From Ruminococcus sp. (GTDB lineage: Bacteria; Bacillota; Clostridia; Oscillospirales; Ruminococcaceae): a stretch of 17,238 bases of DNA. The notes under the pieces are model-generated. The model saw nothing but the letters and a program-made list of their open reading frames with translations, had not been told where the DNA came from and did not search any database. Made by a program: the position numbers and the translations under genes. Within the stretch, counting starts at the first letter, position 1. Each line of letters begins with the position of its first letter. Where the stretch lies: positions 1-17,238 of the forward strand of contig JAILFF010000190.1 of the NCBI GenBank assembly GCA_024697705.1, in the 5' to 3' direction. Positions 1 to 7,909 of this stretch are shown here, piece by piece.

Positions 1-2
1 TA

Positions 3-518
3 CGCGACCTTGCCGAAACTGACGCGCAGTATTTCGCGGACGAGGAGATAAAACAGGGCTGGAACTCCACGCCCAAAAAGCATGAAGACGAGCTTCGTGA
101 CGCGCTTGGCGGCAAAAGCATAGCCCTCGCTGCCGATTACATGGGTGAACCCGCGGGCTACGTCAGCTTATATTTTGAACCTGAGGGCGCTTTCGCGGGG
201 ACGGACATTCCCGAGATAGTCGATCTGAACGTATTGCAGAAATTCCAGCGCCGCGGCATCGGCTCGAAGCTTATGGATATCGCCGAAAAGCTCGCGGCGG
301 AACGCTCCGATACGGTGTGTCTAAGCGTGGGGCTTCACAACGGTTACGGCAGCGCACAGCGAATGTACGTTAAGCGCGGATATATCCCCGACGGCACGGG
401 CGTGTGGTACAACGGCAAGCCCTGTACTCCCTATGACACGATCTACACCAACAATGACGACCTTGTGCTGTATATGTCAAAGGTTCTCGGCAGGAAAGGA
501 GACTGCGCCAATGGATAA
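3..518 (+). CDS. GNAT-family N-acetyltransferase, 5'-truncated by window edge
   Basis: The frame is open from the first bases and no plausible start codon lies in the window; the only in-frame ATG (141) would remove the first strand and helices of the fold, so the gene begins upstream. The visible 171 residues contain the acetyl-CoA-binding motif A of GNAT enzymes: VLQKFQRRGIGSKLMDIAEK, with the R-x-x-G-x-G signature, followed by a motif-B-like segment (NGYGSAQRMYVKRGYIPDG) in which YVKRGY is typical of the last GNAT helix and strand. GNAT enzymes transfer an acetyl group from acetyl-CoA to an amine; the substrate cannot be read from sequence. The stop overlaps the next gene's ATG (511) by 8 bases, which implies co-transcription and coupling with the Nudix/nadE genes. 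Family call is strong, function unknown. Confidence 0.85.
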   Translation, partial: RDLAETDAQYFADEEIKQGWNSTPKKHEDELRDALGGKSIALAADYMGEPAGYVSLYFEPEGAFAGTDIPEIVDLNVLQKFQRRGIGSKLMDIAEKLAAERSDTVCLSVGLHNGYGSAQRMYVKRGYIPDGTGVWYNGKPCTPYDTIYTNNDDLVLYMSKVLGRKGDCANG

Positions 519-1296
519 AAAGCAAACGGACTACCCGCGCCCGTCCGTCGCGGTGGACAGCGTGGTCTTCGGGCTGGAATCGGTGCCGCCCGAACAGCGC
601 TCGAAGCTCGACACCAAAAAGCTGAAAATTCTTCTCGTGCGGCGGGGGAACGAACCGCATAAAGGTATGTTCGCGCTGCCCGGGGGCTTTCTCAAGCAGG
701 ACGAGGAGGTCGAGCAGGCTCTGAGTCGCGAGATTGCCGAAGAGACAGGCATCACCGATGAGCTTAAGACGATAAATCTCGGGATTTACAGCAAAAAAGG
801 CAGAGACAGCCGCGGGTGGATAATCTCCTGCGCGTTCCTTGCACTGACCAACAAGGTCGAGATATGTTCGAGCGAGCAGTCCGACGCTGCCGAAGCGCGG
901 TGGTTCGATTTCGATTTTGCCGAGAACAAAAACAGCGCCGTGATATTGCTCGGGGACGGCACGGAGAGCATAAGACTTGATTATTCTGACGGCAAATACG
1001 TCGGCGAACAGCTGATCGCATTCGACCACGCGCAGATCATCTACGACGGCTTTATCAAACTGCGCGAAGAAGTGGTCATCCACGACCTGATCTTCCCGCT
1101 GCTGCCGCCGCTCTTCACTATCGCCGACTTGCAGCAGCCCTACGAGCTGATAACCGGCAAACAGACGTCTCCCGCGAATTTCAGGCGGAAGATGCTGAAT
1201 AAAATTACCGAAACGAACGAAACGGCGGCGGCGATCTCGCACCGCCCCGCGAAACTGTACCGCGTTCGCACGGACGACAATATCATGGAGGAATGA
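511..1296 (+). CDS. Nudix hydrolase / NrtR-like winged-helix protein linked to nadE
   Basis: Start chosen at ATG 511, not the upstream ATG 433, because an AGGAAAGGAG site (492-501) sits 9 bases before it and it gives a normal N-terminus; protein 261 aa. Residues 12-140 form a Nudix domain. The Nudix box at residues 59-81 is complete: G-x5-E-x7-RE-I-A-EE-T-G-I, so the Mg-binding glutamates are present. Residues about 150-255 (FTIADLQQPYELITGK, then PANFRRKML) match the C-terminal winged helix of NrtR-type regulators, which sense ADP-ribose and repress NAD-biosynthesis genes; other members are ADP-ribose or nucleoside-diphosphate-sugar hydrolases. The 3-base gap to nadE fits a role in NAD metabolism. 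Whether it is a regulator, an ADP-ribose hydrolase, or both is open. No operator is visible because the operon promoter lies outside the window. Confidence 0.88.
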   Translation: MDKKQTDYPRPSVAVDSVVFGLESVPPEQRSKLDTKKLKILLVRRGNEPHKGMFALPGGFLKQDEEVEQALSREIAEETGITDELKTINLGIYSKKGRDSRGWIISCAFLALTNKVEICSSEQSDAAEARWFDFDFAENKNSAVILLGDGTESIRLDYSDGKYVGEQLIAFDHAQIIYDGFIKLREEVVIHDLIFPLLPPLFTIADLQQPYELITGKQTSPANFRRKMLNKITETNETAAAISHRPAKLYRVRTDDNIMEE

Positions 1297-1299
1297 CAA

Positions 1300-2064
1300 A
1301 TGGACAAATTCGCATACGGCTTTGACGCCGCTAAGGTCTGCGAGACGGCGATCGACTGGATAAGGGAATATTTCAAGAACAATGCTGCCGAAAACACAAA
1401 GGCTGTTATAGGCATTTCGGGCGGCAAGGACAGCTCCGTGGCGGCGGCTCTCTGCGCGAAGGCTTTGGGCACGGACAGGGTGATCGGCGTGTTCATGCCG
1501 CAGGGCGAGCAGGCTGACATTGATTGCAGCAGACTGCTTGTAAACCATCTCGGGATAAAGCATTTCGAGATAAACATCGGCTCGGCTGCGGCGGCGCTTC
1601 TCGAAAACATTGAAAAGAGCACAGAGCTTACCCCGCAGGCAAAGATAAACACTCCCCCGCGAATCAGAATGGCGACGCTCTACGCGGTGGCTGCCTGCGT
1701 AGAGGGCGGCGGAAGGGTCGTCAACACCTGCAACCTCTCGGAGGACTGGGTGGGTTATTCCACCAAGTTCGGCGACAGCGCGGGAGATTTCAGCCCGATG
1801 GCGTACCTCACGGTGACGGAAATTCTTGCCATCGGCGAATATCTGGGGCTTCCGAACGAGCTTGTCCACAAAACGCCCATCGACGGGCTTTGCGGCAAGA
1901 CCGACGAGGAAAATCTCGGATTCACCTATGCCGAGCTTGACACGTATATTCGCGGACTGACCGACCTTTCCGACAAGCCCGAGCTTAAGGCGCGTATCGA
2001 CCGCATGAACCGTCTGAATAAGCATAAGCTCGAAGAAATGCCGAAATTCAAGTATTACATATGA
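1300..2064 (+). CDS. nadE: NH3-dependent NAD+ synthetase NadE
   Basis: 254 aa, the usual size of the single-domain, ammonia-dependent enzyme; no glutaminase (nitrilase) domain is present. It amidates nicotinic acid adenine dinucleotide to NAD+ using ATP, the last step of NAD synthesis, in the cytoplasm. The ATP pyrophosphatase PP-loop SGGKDSS is at residues 40-46. Further family segments are NTCNLSEDWVGYSTKFGD, equivalent to the NAD-synthetase 'GNKSE..GY.TKYGD' block, and FSPMAYLTVTEILAIGEYLG. The start at ATG 1300 is preceded by GGAGGA (1287-1292) with 7-base spacing; this ribosome binding site lies inside the end of the Nudix gene, so the two are one operon. A rho-independent terminator follows directly (2075-2108). 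Confidence 0.96.
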   Translation: MDKFAYGFDAAKVCETAIDWIREYFKNNAAENTKAVIGISGGKDSSVAAALCAKALGTDRVIGVFMPQGEQADIDCSRLLVNHLGIKHFEINIGSAAAALLENIEKSTELTPQAKINTPPRIRMATLYAVAACVEGGGRVVNTCNLSEDWVGYSTKFGDSAGDFSPMAYLTVTEILAIGEYLGLPNELVHKTPIDGLCGKTDEENLGFTYAELDTYIRGLTDLSDKPELKARIDRMNRLNKHKLEEMPKFKYYI

Positions 2065-2074
2065 AATAATTCAA

Positions 2075-2108
2075 AGCCGGAGGATTACTTCTCCGGCTGT
2101 TTTGTTTT
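2075..2108 (+). terminator. Rho-independent terminator of the GNAT-Nudix-nadE operon
   Basis: AGCCGGAG (2075-2082) and CTCCGGCT (2091-2098) form a perfect 8-bp GC-rich stem with an 8-base loop, followed by GTTTTGTTTT. It begins 11 bases after the nadE stop. Confidence 0.93.
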
Positions 2109-2200
2109 CCGAAAAAGTTTGTTCGCTTCTCGGCAAAGCACTGTCTCAATAACAGTATCGTTTTCACTTCCTTTAAAAATGAATAATTTACTTTTTAGAC

Positions 2201-2229
2201 TTGCATTTTCGCTCGGTTTGCTGTATAAT
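2201..2229 (+). promoter_or_regulatory. Sigma-A promoter for the RpiR regulator / flavoprotein operon
   Basis: TTGCAT (2201-2206) and a consensus TATAAT (2224-2229) are separated by exactly 17 bases. Predicted transcription start is about 2235-2237, which falls on an ATG (2236) opening only an 11-codon frame ending at TAA 2269-2271. The rest of the 2109-2200 gap holds nothing I can identify. Confidence 0.82.
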
Positions 2230-2296
2230 ATACTTATGAAGTTGACGAATTACGATTTTCGGAAAGAATAATATTTCAGACAGGGAAGCGAAGACA

Positions 2297-3178
2297 ATCG
2301 AACGGGATCTTTGCACACTGATAAACGAGGAGTTTTCGGAGTATGCCAAAAGCCACAAGCTGATCGCACGGTTCATACTCGACCATTACGACAAGGCGGC
2401 TTACATGACCGCGCAGGAGCTCGGCAAGACCGTCGGGGTCAGCGAATCGACCGTTGTGCGGTTCGCCTCGATGCTTGGCTTTGACGGCTATCCCGCGCTT
2501 CATTCGTCCTTGCAGGAGCTGATGCGAAACAAACTGACGTCTGTGCAGCGCATCGAAGTGACGAACGAACGTTTAAGCGGTGAGGACGTCCTTAAACAAG
2601 TGCTGACCAGCGACATCGAAAAAATACGCAAGACGCTCGAAGAGACATCGAAACAGGCGTTCACTCGGGCGGTAGAGGCGATAGCGGGCTGCAACACGAT
2701 ATACATTCTCGGCGCACGGAGCGCGGAGCCGCTTGCTTCGTTCTTCGGTTACTACCTTTCGCGAATGTTCCCGCACGTCATTCAGGTGAGAAATACCACG
2801 ACGAGCGAGCTTTTCGAGCAGGTCATGCGCCTTGACAGCCGCGACGTGATGATCGGCATTTCGTTCCCGCGCTATTCGCGGCAGACGGTCAAGATGCTCG
2901 ACTATGCCAAGTCGCAGGGGGCGCACGTTATCGCGCTGACCGACTCGGAGCAGTCGCCGCTTGCCGAATTTGCCGACGATCTGCTTATCGCCCGCAGCGA
3001 CATGAACTCCTTTGCCGATTCGCTCGTCGCGCCGCTTTCGCTGATAAACGCGCTTATTGCCGCGCTTTCGATATCGAACGTCGAAAAAGTACGCAGCAGC
3101 TTCGAGAAGCTTGAACAGATATGGGACAAGTACGAGGTCTACAAGGAGAACGAGAAAAAGAGCGAGGAGAACAAATGA
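2297..3178 (+). CDS. MurR/RpiR family transcriptional regulator (HTH + SIS domain)
   Basis: The first in-frame ATG is 2405, but the frame is open back to 2246 and RpiR-like sequence continues upstream of it (INEEFSEYAKSHKLIARFIL, then DHYDKAAYM). Starting at 2405 would delete the first helices of the HTH domain. By family length the N-terminus should lie near 2297, where an ATC codon follows AGGGAAG (2282-2288) by 8 bases; no ATG, GTG or TTG is in frame. Given as 293 aa. The HTH is at residues about 38-62 (GVSESTVVRFASMLGF). The sugar-isomerase (SIS) domain is at about 128-261, with IYILGARSAE and GISFPRYSRQTV. RpiR proteins sense phosphosugars or related ligands and regulate nearby genes. 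The ligand here is unknown. The stop overlaps the next gene (ATGA), so the flavoprotein is its co-transcribed partner. Family is certain; start is uncertain. Confidence 0.85.
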   Translation: MERDLCTLINEEFSEYAKSHKLIARFILDHYDKAAYMTAQELGKTVGVSESTVVRFASMLGFDGYPALHSSLQELMRNKLTSVQRIEVTNERLSGEDVLKQVLTSDIEKIRKTLEETSKQAFTRAVEAIAGCNTIYILGARSAEPLASFFGYYLSRMFPHVIQVRNTTTSELFEQVMRLDSRDVMIGISFPRYSRQTVKMLDYAKSQGAHVIALTDSEQSPLAEFADDLLIARSDMNSFADSLVAPLSLINALIAALSISNVEKVRSSFEKLEQIWDKYEVYKENEKKSEENK

Positions 3179-4401
3179 ACACAGAAATACTGATAATCGG
3201 CGGCGGCGCGGCGGGCATGATGTGCGCGGTGCAGGCGGCGTGGCTGGGTCACGAGGTGATCGTACTCGAACATGAGGGTCAGCCCTGCCGCAAGCTGAAC
3301 ATCACGGGCAAGGGGCGCTGCAACGTCACCAACAACTGCGACGTGCAGACCGTAATGGCGAATATCCCCCGCAATGCGAGGTTTCTTTTCTCGGCGCTGA
3401 GCCGCTTTACTCCCGCCGATACGATGGCTTTTTTTGAATCGCTGGGCATCGAGCTTAAGACCGAGCGGGGCAATCGTGTCTTCCCCATGAGCGATAAGGC
3501 ACAGGATATCTCGGGCGCTCTGATAAACGCTGCAAAGGACGCGGGCGTGCGGGTGATCCGCGACGAGGCGCGTTCGCTGATGATAGAGGGCGGCGCAGTT
3601 AAGGGCGTATACGGCAAAAATGCCGAATATTTCGCCGAGCGCGTGGTCGTCGCTGCGGGCGGGCTTTCCTACCCGAAAACAGGCTCGACTGGCGCGGGGT
3701 ATGCGCTTGCGCGTCAGGCGGGGCATACCGTCACCGAATGTATGGGCTCGCTTGTGCCTGTGGAGCTTTACGGGAACGAATGTGCGCAGGCAATGGGGCT
3801 TTCGCTCAAAAACTGCGGGCTTACCGTCCGAAATGAGCAAACAGGCAAGGTTATCTTTGCCGAGCAGGGCGAGATGCTTTTCACGCACTTCGGCATGAGC
3901 GGACCGCTGGTTCTTTCGGCTTCGGCGCACCTTACCGATATTGCAAGCGTGAAATACGTCTTTTCGATCGACTTCAAACCCGCGCTTGATGAGAAAAAGC
4001 TTGACGAGCGTATCCTCCGCGACTTCGCCGACATACCGAACCGCGATTTCGATAACTCTCTCGGACGGCTTCTGCCCGCAAGCATAATCCCCGTGATAAT
4101 CAAACGTTCGCAGATACCTCCCGCGAAAAAAGTAAATCAGATCACCCGCGAGGAACGCCAGCGGCTCGTGCAGACGATCAAGGCGCTGACCTTCGAGGTC
4201 AAGGGGCTGCGACCCGTCGAGGAGGCGATTATCACCCGCGGCGGCGTGGAGGTCACGGAACTTTCGCCGAAAACTATGGAATCGAAGCTCGTTTCGGGGC
4301 TGCATTTCATCGGCGAGGTCATCGACGCTGACGCTTACACGGGCGGTTTCAATCTGCAAATCGCGTGGTCAACGGCTTATGCGGCGGCGACGGCGTTTTA
4401 A
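3175..4401 (+). CDS. BaiN/YhiN (HI0933) family FAD/NAD(P)-dependent oxidoreductase
   Basis: Start set at ATG 3175 because GAGGAG (3164-3169) lies 5 bases upstream, the ATGA overlap with the regulator is typical coupling, and the Rossmann strand begins at once (MNTEILIIGGGAAGMM, FAD-binding GGGAAG at residues 9-14). An in-frame ATG at 3121 would only add a tail lying inside the regulator gene. 408 aa, normal for the family. The family-specific NITGKGRCNVTN block is at residues 42-53. AAGGLSYPKTGSTGAGYALA is in the middle, and the C-terminus has GEVIDADAYTGGFNLQIAWS, the second FAD contact. These are cytosolic flavoproteins. BaiN of bile-acid-converting clostridia belongs here, but the family is widespread and mostly uncharacterised, so a bile-acid role cannot be inferred. 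Confidence 0.92.
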   Translation: MNTEILIIGGGAAGMMCAVQAAWLGHEVIVLEHEGQPCRKLNITGKGRCNVTNNCDVQTVMANIPRNARFLFSALSRFTPADTMAFFESLGIELKTERGNRVFPMSDKAQDISGALINAAKDAGVRVIRDEARSLMIEGGAVKGVYGKNAEYFAERVVVAAGGLSYPKTGSTGAGYALARQAGHTVTECMGSLVPVELYGNECAQAMGLSLKNCGLTVRNEQTGKVIFAEQGEMLFTHFGMSGPLVLSASAHLTDIASVKYVFSIDFKPALDEKKLDERILRDFADIPNRDFDNSLGRLLPASIIPVIIKRSQIPPAKKVNQITREERQRLVQTIKALTFEVKGLRPVEEAIITRGGVEVTELSPKTMESKLVSGLHFIGEVIDADAYTGGFNLQIAWSTAYAAATAF

Positions 4402-4415
4402 AACACATATTATAA

Positions 4416-4453
4416 AAGGGCTTACCTCACTTGGGTAAGCCCTTAGTTTTATT
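4416..4453. terminator. Bidirectional terminator between the flavoprotein gene and ftsH
   Basis: AAGGGCTTACC (4416-4426) pairs perfectly with GGTAAGCCCTT (4434-4444) across a 7-base loop. On the plus strand it is followed by AGTTTTATT. On the minus strand the stem continues into TTATAAT with T-rich sequence. The genes are convergent and the stem sits 12 bases from the ftsH stop, so it probably serves both. Confidence 0.9.
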
Positions 4454-4455
4454 GA

Positions 4456-6507
4456 TTATTCTTTGGTATTGCCGTCGGAATTGCCGTTGTCGGCATCAAC
4501 GGGAGCTGCCTCGCCCTCGGCGGAAGGCTCTTCCTTGTTGTCAAGAGAAATGTCATCGGGAGCAGTGTTTTCCTCGGCGAAAGTCGCGGGGATAGGCTCT
4601 TTCTTTTCGAGCTTGTTCGTGTGATTGGGGATAAACTCCGATCTGTCAAGCTCGCCCTTCATCAGCTTTTCAAAGGTCTTGCCGTCGATCTTCTCGTTTT
4701 TCAGCAGATAATGTGCGACGAGATCGAGCTTATCCATATGCTCCTTGATGATCTGCTCGCAGTCCTCGAAAGCGCTTTCGATGATGCTTCTGATCTCGGA
4801 GTCGATCTCGGCGGCGACATTCTCGGAGTAGCTCGGTGTGGAGCTGTAATCGCGCCCTAAGAATACCTCGTGGTCTCCCCTGCCGTAAACAACGGGACCC
4901 AGGTTATCGCTGAAACCGTAGCGCGTTACCATGTTCCTTGCGGTCGCGGTCGCTCTTTCGAGGTCATTGGAAGCGCCCGTGGAAACGTCGTCCAGAACGA
5001 GCTTTTCGGCGACACGTCCGCCAAGCAGCACGATGATTGTCTCGTACATCTCGCGCTTGGAAACGTAAGATTTGTCCTTCTCGGGAAGGCTCATGGTAAA
5101 GCCGCCCGCCTGTCCGCGGGGGATTATCGTCACATGATGCACCTTATCCTGCGTCTTGCAGTAGTAGTGGCAGAGCGCGTGACCGCCCTCGTGATACGCC
5201 GTAAGGCGCTTTTCCTGCTCGGTAACAACGCGTGACTTCTTCTCGGGACCCGCGACTACCTTGATTGCAGCCTCTTCGAGGTCGGCGCGGGTGATCGCCT
5301 TGCGGTTCTTTCTCGCGGCGAGGAGCGAAGCCTCGTTCACAAGATTTTCCAGCTCCGCGCCCGTAAAGCCTACCGTCGTCTGCGCGATGGTCTTTAAGCT
5401 GACGTCGGGAGCAAGGGGCTTTTTCCTCGTGTGGACTTTGAGTATCTCCTCACGACCCTTGACGTCGGGGTAACTTACCAGGATCTGTCTGTCAAAGCGA
5501 CCGGGACGAAGCAGCGCAGGGTCAAGAATATCGCTTCTGTTTGTTGCTGCCATGACGATGACCGACTCGTTCTCCTCGAAGCCGTCCATTTCAACAAGCA
5601 GCTGGTTAAGGGTCTGCTCGCGTTCGTCGTGACCGCCGCCGAGACCCGCGCCGCGCTGTCTGCCGACAGCGTCAATCTCGTCTATGAATATAATAGCGGG
5701 AGCGTTCTTCTTAGCCTGTTCGAACAGGTCTCTTACACGCGAAGCACCCACGCCGACGAACATCTCCACGAAATCCGATCCTGAGATCGAGAAGAAATCA
5801 ACGCCTGCCTCGCCCGCGACCGCTCTCGCAAGCAGCGTTTTACCTGTTCCCGGAGGTCCCATGAGCAGCACGCCCTTCGGGATACGCGCACCGAGATCGT
5901 TGTACTTTTTATGATTCTTAAGGAAATCGACGATCTCCTGAAGCTCTTCCTTTTCCTCATCGGCACCCGCAACGTCGTCAAAGGTAGCCTTTCTCGAATC
6001 GGGAGCCTTCTTGACGTTCGATTTGCCGAAGCTCGACATCTTGCCCGCGCCCGCGTTCTTCATCATCCACACGAAGAAGAAGATCATCACGCCGAGCATG
6101 AGTATCGTCGGTATCAGATTCAGCCAGAAGCTGTTGTCCGATATCGGCACAAGGTCGTATTTCAGCGGCTTGTCGGGGTTCGCCTTATCGTACTGCTGAC
6201 GGTAGTTCTGCGCATCAACGCCCAACACCTCGTCAACGAAAAGCCGCACGTTCGGCACGGTGTATATCTCTGTCTTGTCGGCGTCGCCGTCTTTCAGCTT
6301 GTAGGTCAGCTCGCCCGAGTTCAGGTCGAAGGTAAATTCCGAGACCTTAAGCTCGTCGAAATAGCGCATGACTTTGGAATACTCGGTCTTATCCTTGACG
6401 CGCCCCATGTTCGAGAGCGCGTAGATCATGCCGCCGATAAGTATTCCCGCAACCAGCAGATAGATCAGAAACGATTTGGAATTATTTTTCATTTTTCGTT
6501 CAGCCAC
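4456..6507 (-). CDS. ftsH: ATP-dependent zinc metalloprotease FtsH
   Basis: 683 aa membrane-anchored AAA protease that degrades misfolded membrane proteins and selected regulators. Order of parts: N-terminal membrane segment (about 12-30), extracytoplasmic domain (about 35-120), second membrane segment (about 127-149). The AAA module has Walker A GPPGTGKT (217-224), Walker B IIFIDEID (272-279) and the second region of homology [20 protein letters not shown] (321-340). The peptidase has zinc motif HEGGH (439-443; HExxH with Gly where Ala is more usual) and a third-ligand region [11 protein letters not shown]. The C-terminal tail (about 630-683) is acidic and low complexity. The start is GTG at 6507 with AAAGG only 2 bases upstream; ATG at 6492 (MKNNSKSF) is the alternative and would drop five residues. 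It lies downstream of tilS, a conserved pairing, across an 85-bp gap. Confidence 0.97.
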   Translation of the reverse strand: MAERKMKNNSKSFLIYLLVAGILIGGMIYALSNMGRVKDKTEYSKVMRYFDELKVSEFTFDLNSGELTYKLKDGDADKTEIYTVPNVRLFVDEVLGVDAQNYRQQYDKANPDKPLKYDLVPISDNSFWLNLIPTILMLGVMIFFFVWMMKNAGAGKMSSFGKSNVKKAPDSRKATFDDVAGADEEKEELQEIVDFLKNHKKYNDLGARIPKGVLLMGPPGTGKTLLARAVAGEAGVDFFSISGSDFVEMFVGVGASRVRDLFEQAKKNAPAIIFIDEIDAVGRQRGAGLGGGHDEREQTLNQLLVEMDGFEENESVIVMAATNRSDILDPALLRPGRFDRQILVSYPDVKGREEILKVHTRKKPLAPDVSLKTIAQTTVGFTGAELENLVNEASLLAARKNRKAITRADLEEAAIKVVAGPEKKSRVVTEQEKRLTAYHEGGHALCHYYCKTQDKVHHVTIIPRGQAGGFTMSLPEKDKSYVSKREMYETIIVLLGGRVAEKLVLDDVSTGASNDLERATATARNMVTRYGFSDNLGPVVYGRGDHEVFLGRDYSSTPSYSENVAAEIDSEIRSIIESAFEDCEQIIKEHMDKLDLVAHYLLKNEKIDGKTFEKLMKGELDRSEFIPNHTNKLEKKEPIPATFAEENTAPDDISLDNKEEPSAEGEAAPVDADNGNSDGNTKE

Positions 6508-6592
6508 TACCTTTCTTTTGTATAACTAAGGCAATATATCCATAAGCAAAATACAATATAATATTATATTTTACCCCTTTATTGTGATGATT
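6508..6592 (-). promoter_or_regulatory. AT-rich tilS-ftsH gap with a possible ftsH promoter element
   Basis: On the minus strand a TATAAT (plus 6563-6568) lies in strongly AT-rich DNA about 56 bases upstream of the GTG start. I cannot find a convincing -35 at the proper distance. The -10 candidate sits inside a 16-bp perfect AT-only palindrome (6555-6570). No terminator hairpin is visible after tilS, so read-through is also possible. Confidence 0.35.
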
Positions 6593-7909
6593 TCATGATA
6601 TTTTGCAAAACAAAAGAGTCTTTGAGCCGCTTTCAGCCGCGACGCGCTCGGCAAAACCGCAGCCCTCGACAAAGATAACTCCCTCGTCGTCGGCTAAGAC
6701 CACCGCTCTGCCGCGTTCGCCGCTCGGGACGGCAGCTTGCAGCAGCTTTTTGACGTCGGAGGTGAAGCCGCGCCCTTTCAGCCTGATACGGTCGCCTGCT
6801 CTTCTGTTTCTTACCACAATCACACCTTTTATTTTACCATAATCCGCGGCTTGATATGTTAAATTTTGATGAATATTTGAGCTTTTTACAGAAATATCGT
6901 TTGTTATAAGAGAGATCGTGACCTTTCGTCCGTGAAATTCGGCGCTTTCGCCCGCTTTGACCGCGATCTCGGTATAAGGATAGCCGAGCTTTTCGCCCGT
7001 AACGCGGAGAGTCTTGCCGTCGGAAACGGCGTATTTTCCCTCGCCGATATTGAGCTTTCCGCCCTTCCCGACAAACTGCATTATCCGCAGAACGGTCTCA
7101 CGCGGACATTCGCAGCCGTTTTCTCCGATAAATCTTCTTATCGCCCTGCCCGTCAGCGACGGAGCGCCTTCGAGCAGCATCTTCACGTCAAGCCCGCCGT
7201 TTGTCAGCGCTTTTCGGTAGAATTCGTCGGCAAGCTCCGCAATAAGCCGATTGTCCTGCCGCAGGTTTTCGAGCGTGCCGCGCATGGTAGTTTCGAGCGA
7301 GGGGTTTATGTCGCGAAGTCGCGGGACTATGCCGTGGCGTATGCGGTTGCGCGTGTGTTCGTCGGTGAGATTTGTCGAATCCGTTACCCAGTCCTGCCCG
7401 CGGGAGCGCAGGAAATCCTCAATCTCGGCGCGGCTGCACTCTATCAGCGGACGGATTATATTCCCGCGGACGGGCGGTATCGAAGCCAGCCCCGCAAGCC
7501 CCGTTCCACGCGCCAGATTGAACACCGCCGTCTCGATGCAGTCCGAGAGGGTGTGCGCCGTGGCGATCTTGCCAAAGCCGAGCTCGTCGAAAACGCGGTA
7601 GCGCAGAGTTCTTGCACCGTCCTCGATCGAAACGCCGTTTTCCGCGCAGTAGCCCTTTACATCGAGCCTTCTGACGTGTATCGGCACGCCCAGTCTTTCG
7701 CAAAGCTCAACGCAGAACATACGGTCGCGGTCGCTTTCCTCACCGCGCAGACAGTGGTCGATATGGCAGGCGCTCACGCGATAGCCGAGTTCAAGCAGAC
7801 ACAAAAGGAGAGCCGTGCTGTCAGCGCCGCCCGAAAGACAGCACAGCAGGCTCTCCGATCTGCCGCACATATTATACTTATCAATAGTCAAACGTACTCT
7901 GTCAAGCAT
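6593..7909 (-). CDS. tilS: tRNA(Ile)-lysidine synthetase TilS
   Basis: 438 aa. It converts the wobble C34 of the minor tRNA-Ile(CAU) to lysidine using ATP and lysine, switching codon recognition from AUG to AUA, and is essential in most bacteria. The PP-loop is SGGADST at residues 26-32. Downstream the N-type ATPase core shows CHIDHCLRGEESDRDR, GARTLRYRVF, ATAHTLSDCIETAVFNLARG and the tRNA-contact block HTRNRIRHGIVPRL. The C-terminal substrate-binding domain carries VVRNRRAGDRIRLKGRGF and DVKKLLQAAVPSGERG. The ATG (7907-7909) overlaps the dnaB stop by one base (TGATG) and has no strong ribosome binding site of its own, only a GAGG about 13 bases upstream, so it probably depends on coupling to dnaB. 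The hpt gene often found between tilS and ftsH is absent. Confidence 0.95.
   Translation of the reverse strand: MLDRVRLTIDKYNMCGRSESLLCCLSGGADSTALLLCLLELGYRVSACHIDHCLRGEESDRDRMFCVELCERLGVPIHVRRLDVKGYCAENGVSIEDGARTLRYRVFDELGFGKIATAHTLSDCIETAVFNLARGTGLAGLASIPPVRGNIIRPLIECSRAEIEDFLRSRGQDWVTDSTNLTDEHTRNRIRHGIVPRLRDINPSLETTMRGTLENLRQDNRLIAELADEFYRKALTNGGLDVKMLLEGAPSLTGRAIRRFIGENGCECPRETVLRIMQFVGKGGKLNIGEGKYAVSDGKTLRVTGEKLGYPYTEIAVKAGESAEFHGRKVTISLITNDISVKSSNIHQNLTYQAADYGKIKGVIVVRNRRAGDRIRLKGRGFTSDVKKLLQAAVPSGERGRAVVLADDEGVIFVEGCGFAERVAAESGSKTLLFCKIS

Noticed and set aside
370..2025. 551-codon open frame on the minus strand
   Set aside because: It lies antisense to the Nudix gene and nadE, both with clear domains and ribosome binding sites; its translation is arginine/leucine-rich with no recognisable domain, typical of a shadow frame in this base composition.
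2236..2271. 11-codon leaderless frame at the regulator's predicted transcription start
   Set aside because: Too short and composition too plain to call a leader peptide; kept only as context for the missing RpiR start.
3139..4359. 406-codon minus-strand frame over the flavoprotein gene
   Set aside because: Antisense to a gene with clear FAD motifs; no ribosome binding site and no recognisable domain.
6555..6570. 16-bp perfect AT-only palindrome upstream of ftsH
   Set aside because: Symmetric runs made only of A and T are easy to get by chance in a promoter region; no second copy or other support.
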